45,378 nt of DNA from Gammaproteobacteria bacterium (GCA_903970185.1 CAJCIC010000071.1:1-45378); one strand, 5' to 3'. Shown: positions 26,808-36,448, counted from the first letter of the stretch. Made by a program: numbers and translations. The notes: generated by a model from the sequence alone, not told the origin.

Positions 26808-27731
26808 TCAGATGATTTGCAGATCGGCCACGATCGGGGCGTGATCAGAGAGCCTGCGCCAAGCATCGCCTGACACGACCACGGCTTCGCGGACGCGAAA
26901 ACCGCGCAGGTACATGCGATCAAGCCGGAACAGCGGGAACAGCGCCGGATAGGTCCGGGCGGGAGACGCGGCGCCGCGTTTTTTGCGCAGTGCCAGCATG
27001 TTGGCAAAGGCAGGCGCAAGCTTGCCCGGCAGGGGACTGGCCGACGTATCCCGGCCTGGCAGCATTTCGAATACTTCGGTTACGCCCAAGCCTTGGGCAA
27101 GCTGGCTGCCGAGCCGGTTGCGCCAGTCGTTGAAGTCGCCGGCAATGATCAGCGGCGCATCGTCGGGGACGGTGTTGCGGATGCGCTCGATCAATGCCTC
27201 GGCCTGGCGCCGCCGGCTGTCCTCGAAGAGACCGAAATGGGCACACAGGCAATGCACGGTGCGGCCATTGAAGTCGATCTGGCAATGCAAAAGACCGCGA
27301 CTCTCAAAGCGATGGTCCGAGACGTCGAGATTTTCCGAGGCCAATAGCGGCAGGCGCGAGAGCAACGCATTGCCGTGATGACCATCGGCGCGCTCGGCGT
27401 TGCGTCCGTAGACGGCATGCTGCCACACCGAAGAGGCAAGGAAATCATGCTGCGCGACCTCGGGCCAATTGCTGAAACGTTGCGCGTGCCTGTCGCTTTT
27501 GCCCTGGACCTCCTGCAAAAAGACGATATCGGCATCGATGTCGTGCAACAACTGGCGTAATTCGTGGATGCGGTTGCGCCAGGACAGTACCGACACGCCC
27601 TTGTGAATATTGTAAGTCGCAATGCGCAGCGCGCCAGGATCGGCACTTTCGGCCGGTCGCGCTAGCGACTTGCGGCTGGCAAGCGCCTGGGCAGCTGCAG
27701 GATCGCTTCGGCGTTGCTTGGAGAAAAGCAT
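26808..27731 (-). CDS. Endonuclease/exonuclease/phosphatase family protein
   Basis: A 307-residue member of the EEP (DNase I/exonuclease III) fold. Catalytic motifs are in order: TYNIHKGV, IVFLQEVQ (metal-binding glutamate), AHFGLFEDSRRRQ, IIAGDFNDWRN (DxN pair) and LSDHAPIVADL (terminal DH). No signal peptide is seen. Related proteins lie beside cardiolipin synthase genes in other bacteria, but here the neighbours are nudB and the ligase-associated exonuclease. The ATG at 27731 is 70 nt inside the nudB gene; no later start exists before the conserved core, so the overlap seems genuine. The substrate could be DNA, a phospholipid or a sugar phosphate. Confidence 0.87.
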   Translation of the reverse strand: MLFSKQRRSDPAAAQALASRKSLARPAESADPGALRIATYNIHKGVSVLSWRNRIHELRQLLHDIDADIVFLQEVQGKSDRHAQRFSNWPEVAQHDFLASSVWQHAVYGRNAERADGHHGNALLSRLPLLASENLDVSDHRFESRGLLHCQIDFNGRTVHCLCAHFGLFEDSRRRQAEALIERIRNTVPDDAPLIIAGDFNDWRNRLGSQLAQGLGVTEVFEMLPGRDTSASPLPGKLAPAFANMLALRKKRGAASPARTYPALFPLFRLDRMYLRGFRVREAVVVSGDAWRRLSDHAPIVADLQII

Positions 27732-28174
27732 CGTGTTGCAGCCTCCCGGTAATCAAGCCACTCGTATCCGGTGTGTTCGCGTGGGGACAGCGTAACGGGT
27801 AGCGCCATGGCCAGGGTCAGACCGAACCAGTGCTCGGTGTTACGAACCACGCCTTGCGCATAGCGGTAGAGAAATTGAGGATAGATCGCGTAATCGATAC
27901 TGTAGTGCCAGTCGGTGAGGACGTGCTCGCGCGCATCCAGGCCGGTTTCCTCAAGCACTTCCCGTGCCGCAGCAGCCATGGGCGGCTCGTTAAGCGAATC
28001 GAGGCTGCCGGTGACCGACTGCCAAAAGCCGGGATGATCGCTGCGGTTAAGGATCAGCACCTCGAGGTTGGCCGTGTGAATGACAACCAGCACCGACTGC
28101 GGGATCTTGGCCTTCACGCGGGCGCTTTCAGGCGCCCCCGACCTGGCATCGGGTCGGGGGCCAGGGCCGTTCAC
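27662..28174 (-). CDS. nudB: Dihydroneopterin triphosphate pyrophosphatase (Nudix)
   Basis: A Nudix hydrolase of about 170 residues that removes pyrophosphate from dihydroneopterin triphosphate in folate synthesis. The Nudix box GSLDSLNE...REVLEETGL is at about residues 56–79. The segment SVLVVIHT near the start and [20 protein letters not shown] near the end are typical of NudB. The GTG at 28174 overlaps the aspS stop as GTGA; a second GTG at 28117 gives an N-terminus closer to other NudB proteins. The placement directly after aspS is the usual one in betaproteobacteria. Its last 70 nt are shared with the EEP gene in another frame. Confidence 0.9.
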   Translation of the reverse strand: MNGPGPRPDARSGAPESARVKAKIPQSVLVVIHTANLEVLILNRSDHPGFWQSVTGSLDSLNEPPMAAAAREVLEETGLDAREHVLTDWHYSIDYAIYPQFLYRYAQGVVRNTEHWFGLTLAMALPVTLSPREHTGYEWLDYREAATRCFSPSNAEAILQLPRRLPAASR

Positions 28175-29967
28175 GCCGCCGCACGTGCATCGGGCGTGCG
28201 CAGCCGGATATGCAATTCACGCAGCTGCCGCTCGTCCACAGGGCTTGGCGCCTCGGTCAAAAGGTCCTGCGCGCGCTGGGTCTTGGGGAACGCGATGACA
28301 TCGCGGATCGACTCGGCACCGGCCATCATGGTGACGATGCGGTCAAGGCCAAAGGCAATGCCGCCGTGCGGCGGTGCGCCGTACTGCAGCGCATCGAGAA
28401 GGAATCCGAACTTCAGCCGCGCTTCCTCGGCATCGATGTTAAGCGCCCGGAACACCTTGCTTTGCACTTCTTCGCGATGGATCCGCACCGAGCCGCCACC
28501 GATTTCCCAGCCGTTTAAGACCATGTCGTAGGCTTTTGCAAAACAGCGCGCGGGATCGGTCTCAAGCCAGTCTTCGTCGCCGTCCTTGGGACTTGTGAAC
28601 GGATGATGCGCAGCGGTGTAGCGCTGCTCGGCTTCATCGAACTCGAACATCGGGAAATCCACGACCCAAAGCGGCCGCCATCCCGCCGTGAACAAGCCCA
28701 GCTTGCGGCCGAGTTCAGAATGGCCGATCTTGACGCGCAAGGCCCCGATGGCATCGTTGACCACCTTGGCCCTGTCGGCGCCAAAGAAAATCAGGTCGCC
28801 GTTTTTTGCACCGGATCGGGCAAGCAAGGTGGCAATCGCCTCGTCGCTTAGGTTCTTCACGATTGGCGATTGCAAGCCGTCGCGCCCCTTGGCGATGTCG
28901 TTGACCTTGATATAGGCCAGGCCCTTGGCACCATAAATGCCGACGAAATGCGTATAGGCATCGATTTCCGAGCGCGGCATGTCGCCAGCGCCCGGCACGC
29001 ACAAGGCCACGACGCGACCATCCTTTAGCTTTGCCGCCTGCGCGAAGACCTTGAAGTCGACCGACTGCATCACGTCGGTGACGTCGGTGAACTCGAGGTT
29101 GACGCGCAAGTCAGGCTTGTCCGAGCCAAAGCGCGCCATCGCCTCGGTGTAGGTCATGGTCGGAAATTCGGGCAACTCTTCTTTCATGACCGACTTGAAG
29201 ACATGGCGGATCATGTGTTCGAACAGCGCTCGGATCTCGCCCTCGTCAAGAAACGAAGTCTCGCAGTCGATCTGGGTGAACTCGGGCTGCCGGTCGGCGC
29301 GCAAGTCTTCGTCGCGAAAGCACTTGACGATCTGGTAGTAGCGATCGAAGCCCGCGACCATCAGCAACTGCTTGAACAGCTGCGGCGACTGCGGCAGCGC
29401 GAAGAACATGCCAGGATGCACGCGCGAGGGGACCAGATAGTCACGCGCACCCTCTGGCGTCGACCTGGTCAGCATCGGCGTCTCGATGTCGATGAAGCCG
29501 CGCTCATCCAGGAACTTGCGCGCCTCGATCGATACGCGGTAGCGCAGCATCAGGTTCTTTTGCATCTGCGGGCGGCGCAAGTCGAGCACGCGATGCGTCA
29601 GGCGCGTGGTTTCGGAGAGGTTGTCGTCATCGAGCTGAAAAGGCGGCGTGACCGAGGGGTTGAGGATCTCGATCTCGTGACACAGAACCTCGATGGCTCC
29701 GCTTGCGATGCTGCTGTTGACCTTGTCAGCCGGGCGCGCGCGCACGACACCTGTGATGCGCACGCAAAACTCGTTGCGCAGGCCCTCGGCGATCGCGAAC
29801 ATCTCGGCGTAGTCGGGATCGCATACAACCTGCACCAGGCCTTCGCGGTCACGCAGGTCAACGAAAATGACACCGCCGTGGTCGCGGCGGCGATGGACCC
29901 AGCCGCAAAGCGACACGGTCTGGGTCAATAGCTCGGCGGTCACCAGACCGCAGTAATGGGTACGCAT
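28171..29967 (-). CDS. aspS: Aspartyl-tRNA synthetase
   Basis: A 598-residue class II synthetase that charges tRNA with aspartate. The N-terminal OB fold binds the anticodon ([21 protein letters not shown]); the catalytic core shows motif 2 in [18 protein letters not shown] and motif 3 in [13 protein letters not shown]; the bacterial insertion (GAD) domain lies between. AAGGAG precedes the ATG by 5 nt. It is the third gene of the fmdB–DUF502–aspS–nudB–EEP series, with an unusually long 244-bp leader after DUF502. Whether it is discriminating, or also charges tRNA-Asn, cannot be decided here. Confidence 0.96.
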   Translation of the reverse strand: MRTHYCGLVTAELLTQTVSLCGWVHRRRDHGGVIFVDLRDREGLVQVVCDPDYAEMFAIAEGLRNEFCVRITGVVRARPADKVNSSIASGAIEVLCHEIEILNPSVTPPFQLDDDNLSETTRLTHRVLDLRRPQMQKNLMLRYRVSIEARKFLDERGFIDIETPMLTRSTPEGARDYLVPSRVHPGMFFALPQSPQLFKQLLMVAGFDRYYQIVKCFRDEDLRADRQPEFTQIDCETSFLDEGEIRALFEHMIRHVFKSVMKEELPEFPTMTYTEAMARFGSDKPDLRVNLEFTDVTDVMQSVDFKVFAQAAKLKDGRVVALCVPGAGDMPRSEIDAYTHFVGIYGAKGLAYIKVNDIAKGRDGLQSPIVKNLSDEAIATLLARSGAKNGDLIFFGADRAKVVNDAIGALRVKIGHSELGRKLGLFTAGWRPLWVVDFPMFEFDEAEQRYTAAHHPFTSPKDGDEDWLETDPARCFAKAYDMVLNGWEIGGGSVRIHREEVQSKVFRALNIDAEEARLKFGFLLDALQYGAPPHGGIAFGLDRIVTMMAGAESIRDVIAFPKTQRAQDLLTEAPSPVDERQLRELHIRLRTPDARAAA

Positions 29968-30211
29968 GAAAACTCCTTGAATCGTCTTGTGTGTGCCGCA
30001 ACCGTAGGGCGGCGCGAAAGTACAGCAGTTCGGGCGCTAGATGACCGAGTTAGCCGGTTGCCAGCCGGCTAACCCTGGCGATTTCGCGAAGCAAGGCGCG
30101 CGTTGGCGCGACGCACGGGCGGGGCGAAGCGCGCCAGGGCGAAGGCTGGAACGGACATCGTGAGAGGCGGATAGGACATGATTTGACGGTAGCACATGGC
30201 TCTTTCCCCGG
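29968..30211 (-). other. aspS leader with hairpin and a short open frame
   Basis: This gap within an otherwise tight operon has a 9-bp perfect stem, GTTAGCCGG pairing with CCGGCTAAC around a 7-nt loop, at 30049–30073. No T run follows it. A 42-codon open frame runs on the minus strand from an ATG at 30197 (preceded by GGAAAGAG, 14 nt after the DUF502 stop) to a TAG at 30069–30071 inside the hairpin. It contains no aspartate codon. Whether it is translated is unknown. Confidence 0.35.
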
Positions 30212-30844
30212 TCAACGCAGTGCATGGGGCAGCTCGCGCATGGCTGGCATGCGCGCAATCGGCGCGGCAACGCCCATCGATACGACAAACTTGAGCGCGG
30301 CATCGACGCTGATGTCGAGTTCGACCAGTTCACTGGGTGCGACGATGACGATGTAGCCCGATGTCGGATTGGGCGCGGTGGGAATATAGACCGTCTGTGC
30401 GCCGGCACCGACGGCGGCGGTAATCGATTCGCCTGGCGAGCCGACGACAAAGCCCACGGCCCAGGTCCCCTCGCGCGGAAACTGCACCAGCACGGCCTTG
30501 CGAAACGCCTGCCCGGAGGGCGAAAACAGCGTATCGGAGACCTGCTTGACGCTGCTGTAGATGAAATTGACCACCGGGATACGTCGCAACAACGCCTCCC
30601 ACCAGGTGACGAGCCTGCGACCGACAAAGTTCGCAGTCAGAAGCCCGACGCCCAGGATCACGAGCAGTGTCAGCACCGCGCCCATGCCGGGGACATTGAA
30701 CGGAAAGCGCGCACGCACGTCTTCGGGCAACAACAGCAGCGTGCGATCCATGGTGGTGATGATCAGGTTCACCACCCAAAGCGTGATGCCTAAAGGAACG
30801 AGGATCAGAAGGCCCGTCGCAAAATATTTTCTAAGACTTGGCAT
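30212..30844 (-). CDS. DUF502 family membrane protein
   Basis: A 210-residue inner-membrane protein with two N-terminal helices (FATGLLILVPLGITLWVVN and AVLTLLVILGVGLLTANFVG), followed by a soluble domain containing IPVVNFIYSSVKQVSDTLF, VQFPREGTWAVGFVVG and the loop TAPNPTSGYIVIV. These are the hallmarks of DUF502, whose function is unknown. The ATG at 30844 gives the family start MPSLRKYFATG; the frame is open further upstream, but into the end of fmdB. It lies 10 bp after fmdB. The conserved association with aspS in betaproteobacteria has no known functional reason. Confidence 0.92.
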   Translation of the reverse strand: MPSLRKYFATGLLILVPLGITLWVVNLIITTMDRTLLLLPEDVRARFPFNVPGMGAVLTLLVILGVGLLTANFVGRRLVTWWEALLRRIPVVNFIYSSVKQVSDTLFSPSGQAFRKAVLVQFPREGTWAVGFVVGSPGESITAAVGAGAQTVYIPTAPNPTSGYIVIVAPSELVELDISVDAALKFVVSMGVAAPIARMPAMRELPHALR

Positions 30845-30854
30845 GGGTCGTGAT

Positions 30855-31247
30855 CTAGCTGCCGTCTTTGGCCGGTCCGGCAGCAGACGGTGCGGGCGCT
30901 GGCGCAGCTGGCGTCGCGGCAGGAGCACCCTGAGCTTTGCTCTCGCTTTTGGCCTCGCCATCGGCAGGCGATGCTGCCGGCTTTGCGCCTTCGTCGCCCT
31001 TGCCTTTAGCATCGGCTGACGCTGGTGTCGCGTCCTCGCTTTTCGCCCCCTTCGGTTTCGTGCCGCTGTCGCGAAAGTCGGTCGCATACCAGCCCGAACC
31101 CTTGAGCTGGAATCCTGCGGCCGTGACCTGCTTTTTCAGCGCATGGGCACCGCACGAAGGACAGGTGGTCAAGGCCGCATCGGACATCTTCTGCAAGACA
31201 TCTTGCTCAAAGCCGCAGGCCGCACAGCGGTAAGCGTAAATCGGCAC
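30855..31247 (-). CDS. FmdB family zinc-ribbon protein
   Basis: A 130-residue protein with an N-terminal zinc ribbon: YAYRCAACGFEQD and TTCPSCGAHAL provide two CxxC pairs. The segment FQLKGSGWYATDFRD then completes the FmdB domain. The last 65 residues are a low-complexity tail of alanine, proline, lysine and glutamate, common in betaproteobacterial versions. The start is a GTG at 31247 with an excellent GAGAGGA 5 nt upstream; upstream ATG codons in the same frame have no support. The protein is a presumed regulator, but its target is unknown. It is the first gene of the aspS operon. Confidence 0.92.
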   Translation of the reverse strand: MPIYAYRCAACGFEQDVLQKMSDAALTTCPSCGAHALKKQVTAAGFQLKGSGWYATDFRDSGTKPKGAKSEDATPASADAKGKGDEGAKPAASPADGEAKSESKAQGAPAATPAAPAPAPSAAGPAKDGS

Positions 31248-31311
31248 TTCAATCCTCTCCAAGCCAGAAAAACCGCGCCCGGCAATGGCCCGCGGCGCGA
31301 GAAAACCTTTG

Positions 31312-31317
31312 ATTATA
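31312..31317 (-). promoter_or_regulatory. Consensus −10 box upstream of fmdB
   Basis: On the minus strand, a perfect TATAAT lies 65 nt upstream of the fmdB start, in the 231-bp gap between fmdB and the divergent patatin gene. No good −35 is found at 16–18 nt, so the promoter is plausible but not certain. Confidence 0.4.
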
Positions 31318-31478
31318 AACCGAATTGAGGTGCCAAAGCGACTGACCGCCCGCCCCTCTAAAGCCAAACGCCGGTAACATCTTGCACCCGGACAAAAATG
31401 ACCGCGGCCGGCCATGGCAAGGCCGATGGTGCAAGCGAAGAACATCTTTCGAAAGCCGATTGAGCAACGTAGACACTG

Positions 31479-32612
31479 ATGCGAAAAGCCCGTGCCCGGG
31501 AACCGATCCCCAAACACCGCCAGACCGTCCTGGTTCTGCAAGGAGGCGGCGCGCTTGGCGCCTATCAGGCGGGCGTGTATGCGGCGCTGGCCGAGACGAC
31601 CTATCAGCCGACGTGGATTGCAGGCGTATCGATCGGAGCCATCAACGCCGCACTGATTGCGGGCAACCGTCCCGAGCATCGCATCGATCGCCTGCAGCAA
31701 TTCTGGGATCGGGTGTCATCGGGCATCAACTATCCGGTACCTGCGCTTGATGCGTCCCGGGCGGCCTTCAATCAGTTCAGCGCGGCCTACGCGGCAACGG
31801 TGGGCGTGCCCGGCTTTTTTCGTGTCGCGCCGCCCTCGCCTGGGCTTTTCTTCGGCCGCGACGAGCGTTGCGCAATTTACGACACTGCCCCCTTGCGCGA
31901 GACGCTCACCGAGCTGATCGACTTCGATCTCATCAACAGCAAGGCCGTGCGTCTTTCGGTCGGCGCCGTGTCGGTCACAAGCGGCAACTCGATTTACTTC
32001 GACAATTACGAGCACACCATCGGGCCCGAACACATCATGGCCAGCGGCGCCCTGCCGCCGGCATTTCCGCCTGTCACGATCGATGGCGAAAGTTACTGGG
32101 ATGGCGGCATCGTCTCGAACACGCCGCTGCAATATGTCCTTGATGCACGCGGCAAGGACGACATCCTCGCGCTTTCGGTCGATCTCTTCTCGGCGCGCGG
32201 CGACATGCCAACCGACCTTGCAAGTGTCATGGCGCGCCAGAAAGACATCCAGTATTCGAGCCGCACGCGCTATAACGCCGACACCGCCGCCAAGATCCAG
32301 AATACCCGTCAGGCGGCGCGCGACTTGCTGCTCGCGCTGCCGCTGCGCCTGCGCAATGCCGCGGGCATCGCCGAATTGCAACAGCTGCTGGCAACCCCCA
32401 AGGTCGACATCGTCCACCTGATTTACCGTCAGCGTGCCTACGAACACGGCTCGAAGGACTTCGAATTCTCGCGCGCGTCGGTCAACGAGCATTGGGATGC
32501 CGGCGCGCGCGACATGCGCGACACGCTCGAGCATCCGCACTGGCTGCACAAGTCCGGCCTCGATGACGGCGTCACGATGTACGACCTGCACCGCCCGCCC
32601 GCCCCCTCCTGA
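31479..32612 (+). CDS. Patatin-like phospholipase
   Basis: A 377-residue patatin-family hydrolase. The oxyanion loop [13 protein letters not shown] is near residues 22–34, the nucleophile serine is in [11 protein letters not shown], and the dyad aspartate is in [12 protein letters not shown], so the enzyme should be active. The C-terminal part ([21 protein letters not shown]) is the DUF3734 extension. There is no signal peptide. The gene is 25 bp upstream of a 3-hydroxybutyrate dehydrogenase and on the same strand; this pair is common in PHB-producing betaproteobacteria, so a role with polyhydroxybutyrate granules or their lipids is plausible but not proven. Confidence 0.9.
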   Translation: MRKARAREPIPKHRQTVLVLQGGGALGAYQAGVYAALAETTYQPTWIAGVSIGAINAALIAGNRPEHRIDRLQQFWDRVSSGINYPVPALDASRAAFNQFSAAYAATVGVPGFFRVAPPSPGLFFGRDERCAIYDTAPLRETLTELIDFDLINSKAVRLSVGAVSVTSGNSIYFDNYEHTIGPEHIMASGALPPAFPPVTIDGESYWDGGIVSNTPLQYVLDARGKDDILALSVDLFSARGDMPTDLASVMARQKDIQYSSRTRYNADTAAKIQNTRQAARDLLLALPLRLRNAAGIAELQQLLATPKVDIVHLIYRQRAYEHGSKDFEFSRASVNEHWDAGARDMRDTLEHPHWLHKSGLDDGVTMYDLHRPPAPS

Positions 32613-32637
32613 TCGATCGCCCACTGAAAGGATCAGC

Positions 32638-33420
32638 ATGCAACTCAAAGGTAAAGTCGCCTACGTCACGGGTGCCGCAAGCGGCCTTGGCAAGGCTATC
32701 GCAAAACTCTATGCCGAAGAGGGCGCGAAGGTCGCCATCGCGGATCTGAATCTCGAAGCCGCGAGAGTCGCTGCAAGCGAATTGCAGGCGGCCGGTTGCG
32801 AGGCCATCGGGCTTGGCGTTGATGTCACCAACGAAGAGCAGGTCGAGCAGTCCGTTGCGGCCACCGTGAAAGCCCTGGGCGGGATTGACATCCTGATCAG
32901 CAACGCCGGCATCCAGATCGTCCACCCGATCGAGGAATTCACGTTTGCCGATTGGCGCAAGATGCTCGCCATCCATCTGGACGGGGCCTTCCTGACCACA
33001 CGCGCGTGCATGAAACACATGATCGACCAGAAGCGCGGTGGCGCGATCATCTATATGGGTTCGGTGCATTCCAAGGAGGCTTCCGTGCTCAAGGCCCCCT
33101 ATGTCACGGCCAAGCACGGCCTTATGGGCCTGTCGAAAACCGTCGCCAAGGAAGGCGCCAAATACGGCATCCGCAGCAATGTCATCTGTCCGGGATTTGT
33201 CAGGACGCCGCTTGTCGACAATCAGATTCCCGAGCAGGCCCAAGCACTTGGCATCACCAACGAGCAGGTGATCAAGAACGTCATGCTCAAAGACACCGTC
33301 GATGGCGAATTCACCACGGTTGACGATGTCGCCCGCGTGGCCTTGCTGTTCGCGGCATTTCCGACCAACGCACTGACCGGGCAGTCGCTTAACGTCAGTC
33401 ACGGCTGGTCGATGACCTGA
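32638..33420 (+). CDS. bdhA: 3-hydroxybutyrate dehydrogenase
   Basis: A 260-residue short-chain dehydrogenase converting D-3-hydroxybutyrate to acetoacetate with NAD. The cofactor loop is [11 protein letters not shown], the structural ISNAG follows, the catalytic serine is in YMGSVHS and the YxxxK pair is in APYVTAKHG. The C-terminus ([15 protein letters not shown]) fits BdhA closely. GAAAGGA lies just upstream of the ATG. The enzyme is cytoplasmic and is used in polyhydroxybutyrate breakdown. It follows the patatin gene in an operon of two. Confidence 0.93.
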   Translation: MQLKGKVAYVTGAASGLGKAIAKLYAEEGAKVAIADLNLEAARVAASELQAAGCEAIGLGVDVTNEEQVEQSVAATVKALGGIDILISNAGIQIVHPIEEFTFADWRKMLAIHLDGAFLTTRACMKHMIDQKRGGAIIYMGSVHSKEASVLKAPYVTAKHGLMGLSKTVAKEGAKYGIRSNVICPGFVRTPLVDNQIPEQAQALGITNEQVIKNVMLKDTVDGEFTTVDDVARVALLFAAFPTNALTGQSLNVSHGWSMT

Positions 33421-33506
33421 TCATTGCGCGCCGCCGTCAAACGCCAGTCAAGGCAAAGTCACACGGCGATCAAGACCGCAGCGCACGAGCTCCCTAGGCT
33501 GACATC

Positions 33507-33539
33507 ACCGGCGACTTTCATGCGCCGGTCGGAACCGGC
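33507..33539 (+). other. Mutually exclusive hairpins upstream of the autotransporter
   Basis: Three short segments ACCGGCG (33507–33513), CGCCGGT (33523–33529) and ACCGGC (33534–33539) are arranged so that the middle one can pair with either neighbour. They sit 31 nt before the autotransporter start codon, in the likely leader of its mRNA. No T run follows. The structure could regulate translation, or be chance in GC-rich DNA. Confidence 0.3.
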
Positions 33540-33569
33540 AGACGTTCATGCCGAAGCCAGGGAGCCCTC

Positions 33570-36410
33570 ATGCCATTGCCATCGAGCGCAACGCGACTGC
33601 GCGCGGCGCGCACACCGTCTTTTTTCTGCCGGCAGCGCCGTGCCGGCATCGCCCTGGCGGTCACGCTCGCCTTCCCCATGCCGGCACGGCCGCAAGCGGT
33701 GACTTTTACGGGGAGCGTCAGCGGCGAACTCTCCACCGGCGGCAACTGGCAAGGCGGCAGCGTGCCCGGACCCTCTGCAATCGCCACGTTCAGCGGTGTG
33801 CTGACCAATCCGCTGACCCTGACCAATAGCGCCATCAGCGTGCAAGGACTGGACTTCCTCTCTGGCGCAAGTCCGACGAGCCTGTCGCTGTCCTCAAAAG
33901 GCGCCACGCCCACCGCTCTTTCGATTGGCGCACTGGGCGTCTCGAACCTGTCGTCATCGCCTGAAAGTATCGTGCTCGCATCGCCCAATTCGGCGCTGAA
34001 TTTGAGCGGTGCGGGCAGCACCGTGACCGGCCCCGTGTCGATTTCCAACAGCAGCGCGCTGTCAGAAACCAGTTTTCTTGCCGGGGCCAGCGCGGGCAGC
34101 GCGACGATCACCAACACTCTAGGTGGCAGCACGGAATTCAATGCCTCAAGCGCGGGGCACGCAGCGATCACGGTGGGCGCAACGTCAAAAGTGCTGTTTG
34201 TTGCAGGCGCAAACGCCAGCCAGAGTTCGATCTCCGTTGCATCTTCGGGTCTCGCAAGCTTTAACGACACGTCAGGTGCCGGCAGCGCCCGCATCAATAA
34301 CGCCGGCAGCGTCGTTTTTGCCGGGACGTCTTCTGCAGCGGCGGCAACGATCACGAACAGTGGTTCACTGGTCCTCGCCAACGCCGCATCGCTTGGCCAG
34401 GCGCTGGTCACCTCAACAGGCACCATCAACCTGTCCGGCACGGCCAGCGCAGGCGCTGCGAGCCTTGGCAATAGCGGCAATGTCATGTTCAACGACACCA
34501 GTTCGGCAGGCTCGGTCCATCTCGTCAATGCCGGTACGGTGTCGTTTGCCGACGCATCAAGCGCGGCCTTCGCCGTCATTTCCAACCAGGCGCAAGGCAC
34601 GCTCATTTTTTCAGGCGCGCCCGATGCCAGCGGCGCGCATATTGCAAATTCCGGCAGCCTCGATGTCTCTGCGGTGACTTCCTCGCTTAGCATCGGCTCG
34701 CTTGGCGGCAGCGGCAATGTCGCGCTGGGTGCAACCCGCTTGACGCTGGGTGGGCTTGGGCTCTCCGACCAGCTGTCGGGCACCCTCAGTGGCACAGGTG
34801 GCATCAACAAGACCGGTGCTGGCACGCTCACGCTCTCGGGCCAGAACACCTACACCGGCGCGAGCGATGTCGTGGCAGGTACGCTTTTGCTTAGCGGCAG
34901 CGTCGCCTCGCCGGTCAATGTCAGCGCCGGCGCAACACTTGCCGGGGGCGGCTTTGCAAGCGGCAACGTCAGCATTGCAAGCCAGGCCACGCTCGCTCCC
35001 GGCCAGGCCCTAACGCTGCATATCGATGGCAACCTGACCCTTTCGCCAGCGGCCGCCCTCGTTGCCAATGTCGCTGCCAACGGTTCCGCCTCGCACGTCG
35101 CCGTGGCAGGTACAGCGACGCTGGCAGGTGCCGTGCTTGATATCAATGCCCAGGGTGTTGCCACCAGCTATCAGCCGGGCACGACCTATTCGCTCCTCAC
35201 GGCCGGTCTGGGCGTGAATGGTCACTTCGGCACGGTGACATCGAGCCTGGCCCTGCTTGAGCCCCGACTCACTTACGAGCAAAACGCGGTGCTGCTGTCG
35301 TTTGCGCAACTGTCGCTGCCCGCGACCGGCGCAGGCCAGGGCATCAATTCACAACTGACATCGTCAGGCAGCGCAGGCGGCGTGGCGAGCACGTCTTTGA
35401 TCGGCAGTCTCGACAACCTCCCTGCAAGTGATCTTGGCTCGGCCCTGGCCAGTCTTTCGGCCTCGAGCTACGCCACCTTGAGGCGCTTTAATCTGAACGA
35501 ATCAGATCAATTCGCGCGCGAGGTGGCTGCCCACCAATTCTCGGTCGCTTCCGGCTACGGCGCCAATAGCGCAGGCGGCTGGATCAATCTGCTCGATCGC
35601 CGCACGTCTTCGAGCGGTCTGCTTGCTTCGCCTGATGTTCGCGACCAGGGGCTGATCGGTGGCGTCGACCTGTACGTCAATGGCACGAGCCGCCTCGCGC
35701 TTGCCGCGCAGATGTTGCACAGTGCGGTCAATTTCGGCGACGGCAGCAACGCCAGCAGCGATCGCCTTGATGTCGGTCTGATCGGCACGACAGGCGACGA
35801 CGAGCTGCTTTTTACGGGCCTTGCAGCCATCGGACGCCATGGCGATGAGATCAATCGGTTCATCGCCTTTGGCAACTACATCGAAGGACCGTCATCCCAC
35901 CCCTCGGGCTTTAACGCCGACCTGTATGGCGAAGTGGCGAGCGAATTCGACGACGCCACAAGAAGGTGGATGCCCTACCTGGGACTGAACCTCGCCATGG
36001 CCAGCGATGACAGTTTCGAAGAAGGCGGGGGAGGCGCTGCCGACCTGTTTGGACGCGCGCGCCGTGCCAATCTGATCACGACTTCTCTTGGCGTGCGTGT
36101 CGTGCAACCGTTGAGCACTTCACTCATGTCCCTGGGCCCTAACAACCAGAACTGGCTCACCGGCGCCTTGGCCTGGGTTCACGACTCGGCGTGCACGGAC
36201 GGCCGCGTCGATGCGAGCTTTTTGAGCGATCCTCAAGGCACGCTGTTTTCAAGCACCACTGCCGCCCTTGCAAGAAGCAGGGTGCTCGCAAGCCTTGAGC
36301 TCAATGCACAATGGCAGCACCACATCCAGGTCCAGACGCGCCTGGTTGGCGAGGCCGGCTCGGGCACGCGCTCGGTCGAGGGCTACGGCGGGATCAGCTA
36401 TGTCTGGTGA
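33570..36410 (+). CDS. Autotransporter with beta-helix-like repeat passenger
   Basis: A 946-residue type V secreted protein. An arginine-rich signal peptide ends near residue 43 (ALAVTLAFPMPARPQA). Residues 169–369 are ten tandem repeats of about 19–21 residues with the pattern F-x-(D/G)-x-S-S-A-G-x-A-x-I-x-N-x-G-x-V, each probably one turn of a beta helix. Residues 408–440 contain GAGTLTLSGQNTYTG, an autotransporter-associated beta-strand repeat. From about 670 to the end is the barrel domain, closing with GYGGISYVW, an aromatic last residue. AGGGAG lies 5 nt before the ATG. The gene stands alone; passenger function is unknown, with adhesion or autoaggregation likely for the type. I see no protease motif in the passenger. 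Confidence 0.9.
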   Translation: MPLPSSATRLRAARTPSFFCRQRRAGIALAVTLAFPMPARPQAVTFTGSVSGELSTGGNWQGGSVPGPSAIATFSGVLTNPLTLTNSAISVQGLDFLSGASPTSLSLSSKGATPTALSIGALGVSNLSSSPESIVLASPNSALNLSGAGSTVTGPVSISNSSALSETSFLAGASAGSATITNTLGGSTEFNASSAGHAAITVGATSKVLFVAGANASQSSISVASSGLASFNDTSGAGSARINNAGSVVFAGTSSAAAATITNSGSLVLANAASLGQALVTSTGTINLSGTASAGAASLGNSGNVMFNDTSSAGSVHLVNAGTVSFADASSAAFAVISNQAQGTLIFSGAPDASGAHIANSGSLDVSAVTSSLSIGSLGGSGNVALGATRLTLGGLGLSDQLSGTLSGTGGINKTGAGTLTLSGQNTYTGASDVVAGTLLLSGSVASPVNVSAGATLAGGGFASGNVSIASQATLAPGQALTLHIDGNLTLSPAAALVANVAANGSASHVAVAGTATLAGAVLDINAQGVATSYQPGTTYSLLTAGLGVNGHFGTVTSSLALLEPRLTYEQNAVLLSFAQLSLPATGAGQGINSQLTSSGSAGGVASTSLIGSLDNLPASDLGSALASLSASSYATLRRFNLNESDQFAREVAAHQFSVASGYGANSAGGWINLLDRRTSSSGLLASPDVRDQGLIGGVDLYVNGTSRLALAAQMLHSAVNFGDGSNASSDRLDVGLIGTTGDDELLFTGLAAIGRHGDEINRFIAFGNYIEGPSSHPSGFNADLYGEVASEFDDATRRWMPYLGLNLAMASDDSFEEGGGGAADLFGRARRANLITTSLGVRVVQPLSTSLMSLGPNNQNWLTGALAWVHDSACTDGRVDASFLSDPQGTLFSSTTAALARSRVLASLELNAQWQHHIQVQTRLVGEAGSGTRSVEGYGGISYVW
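34074..34676 (+). repeat. Ten-fold coding repeat in the autotransporter passenger
   Basis: The DNA encodes ten successive units of about 57–63 bp giving F-x-D-x-S-S-A-G-x-A-x-I-x-N-x-G-x-V units. The units differ at the nucleotide level, so the array is old rather than recently expanded. Confidence 0.75.
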
Positions 36411-36448
36411 CGAAGACGCGGCGCGCCTGCGTTTTGCACCGATCGCGC

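Noticed and set aside
30049-30073. Intrinsic terminator after DUF502
   Set aside because: The 9-bp stem is strong, but no T run follows on the minus strand.
31248-31478. Additional small gene or RNA between fmdB and the patatin gene
   Set aside because: The gap holds the −10 box and is needed for divergent promoters; no frame with a start and ribosome binding site, and no clear RNA structure.
33518-34849. 443-codon minus-strand frame, rich in Ala, Pro, Val and Leu, opposite the autotransporter
   Set aside because: It is a mirror of the low-complexity passenger repeats; the plus-strand frame has a signal peptide, ribosome binding site and barrel domain.
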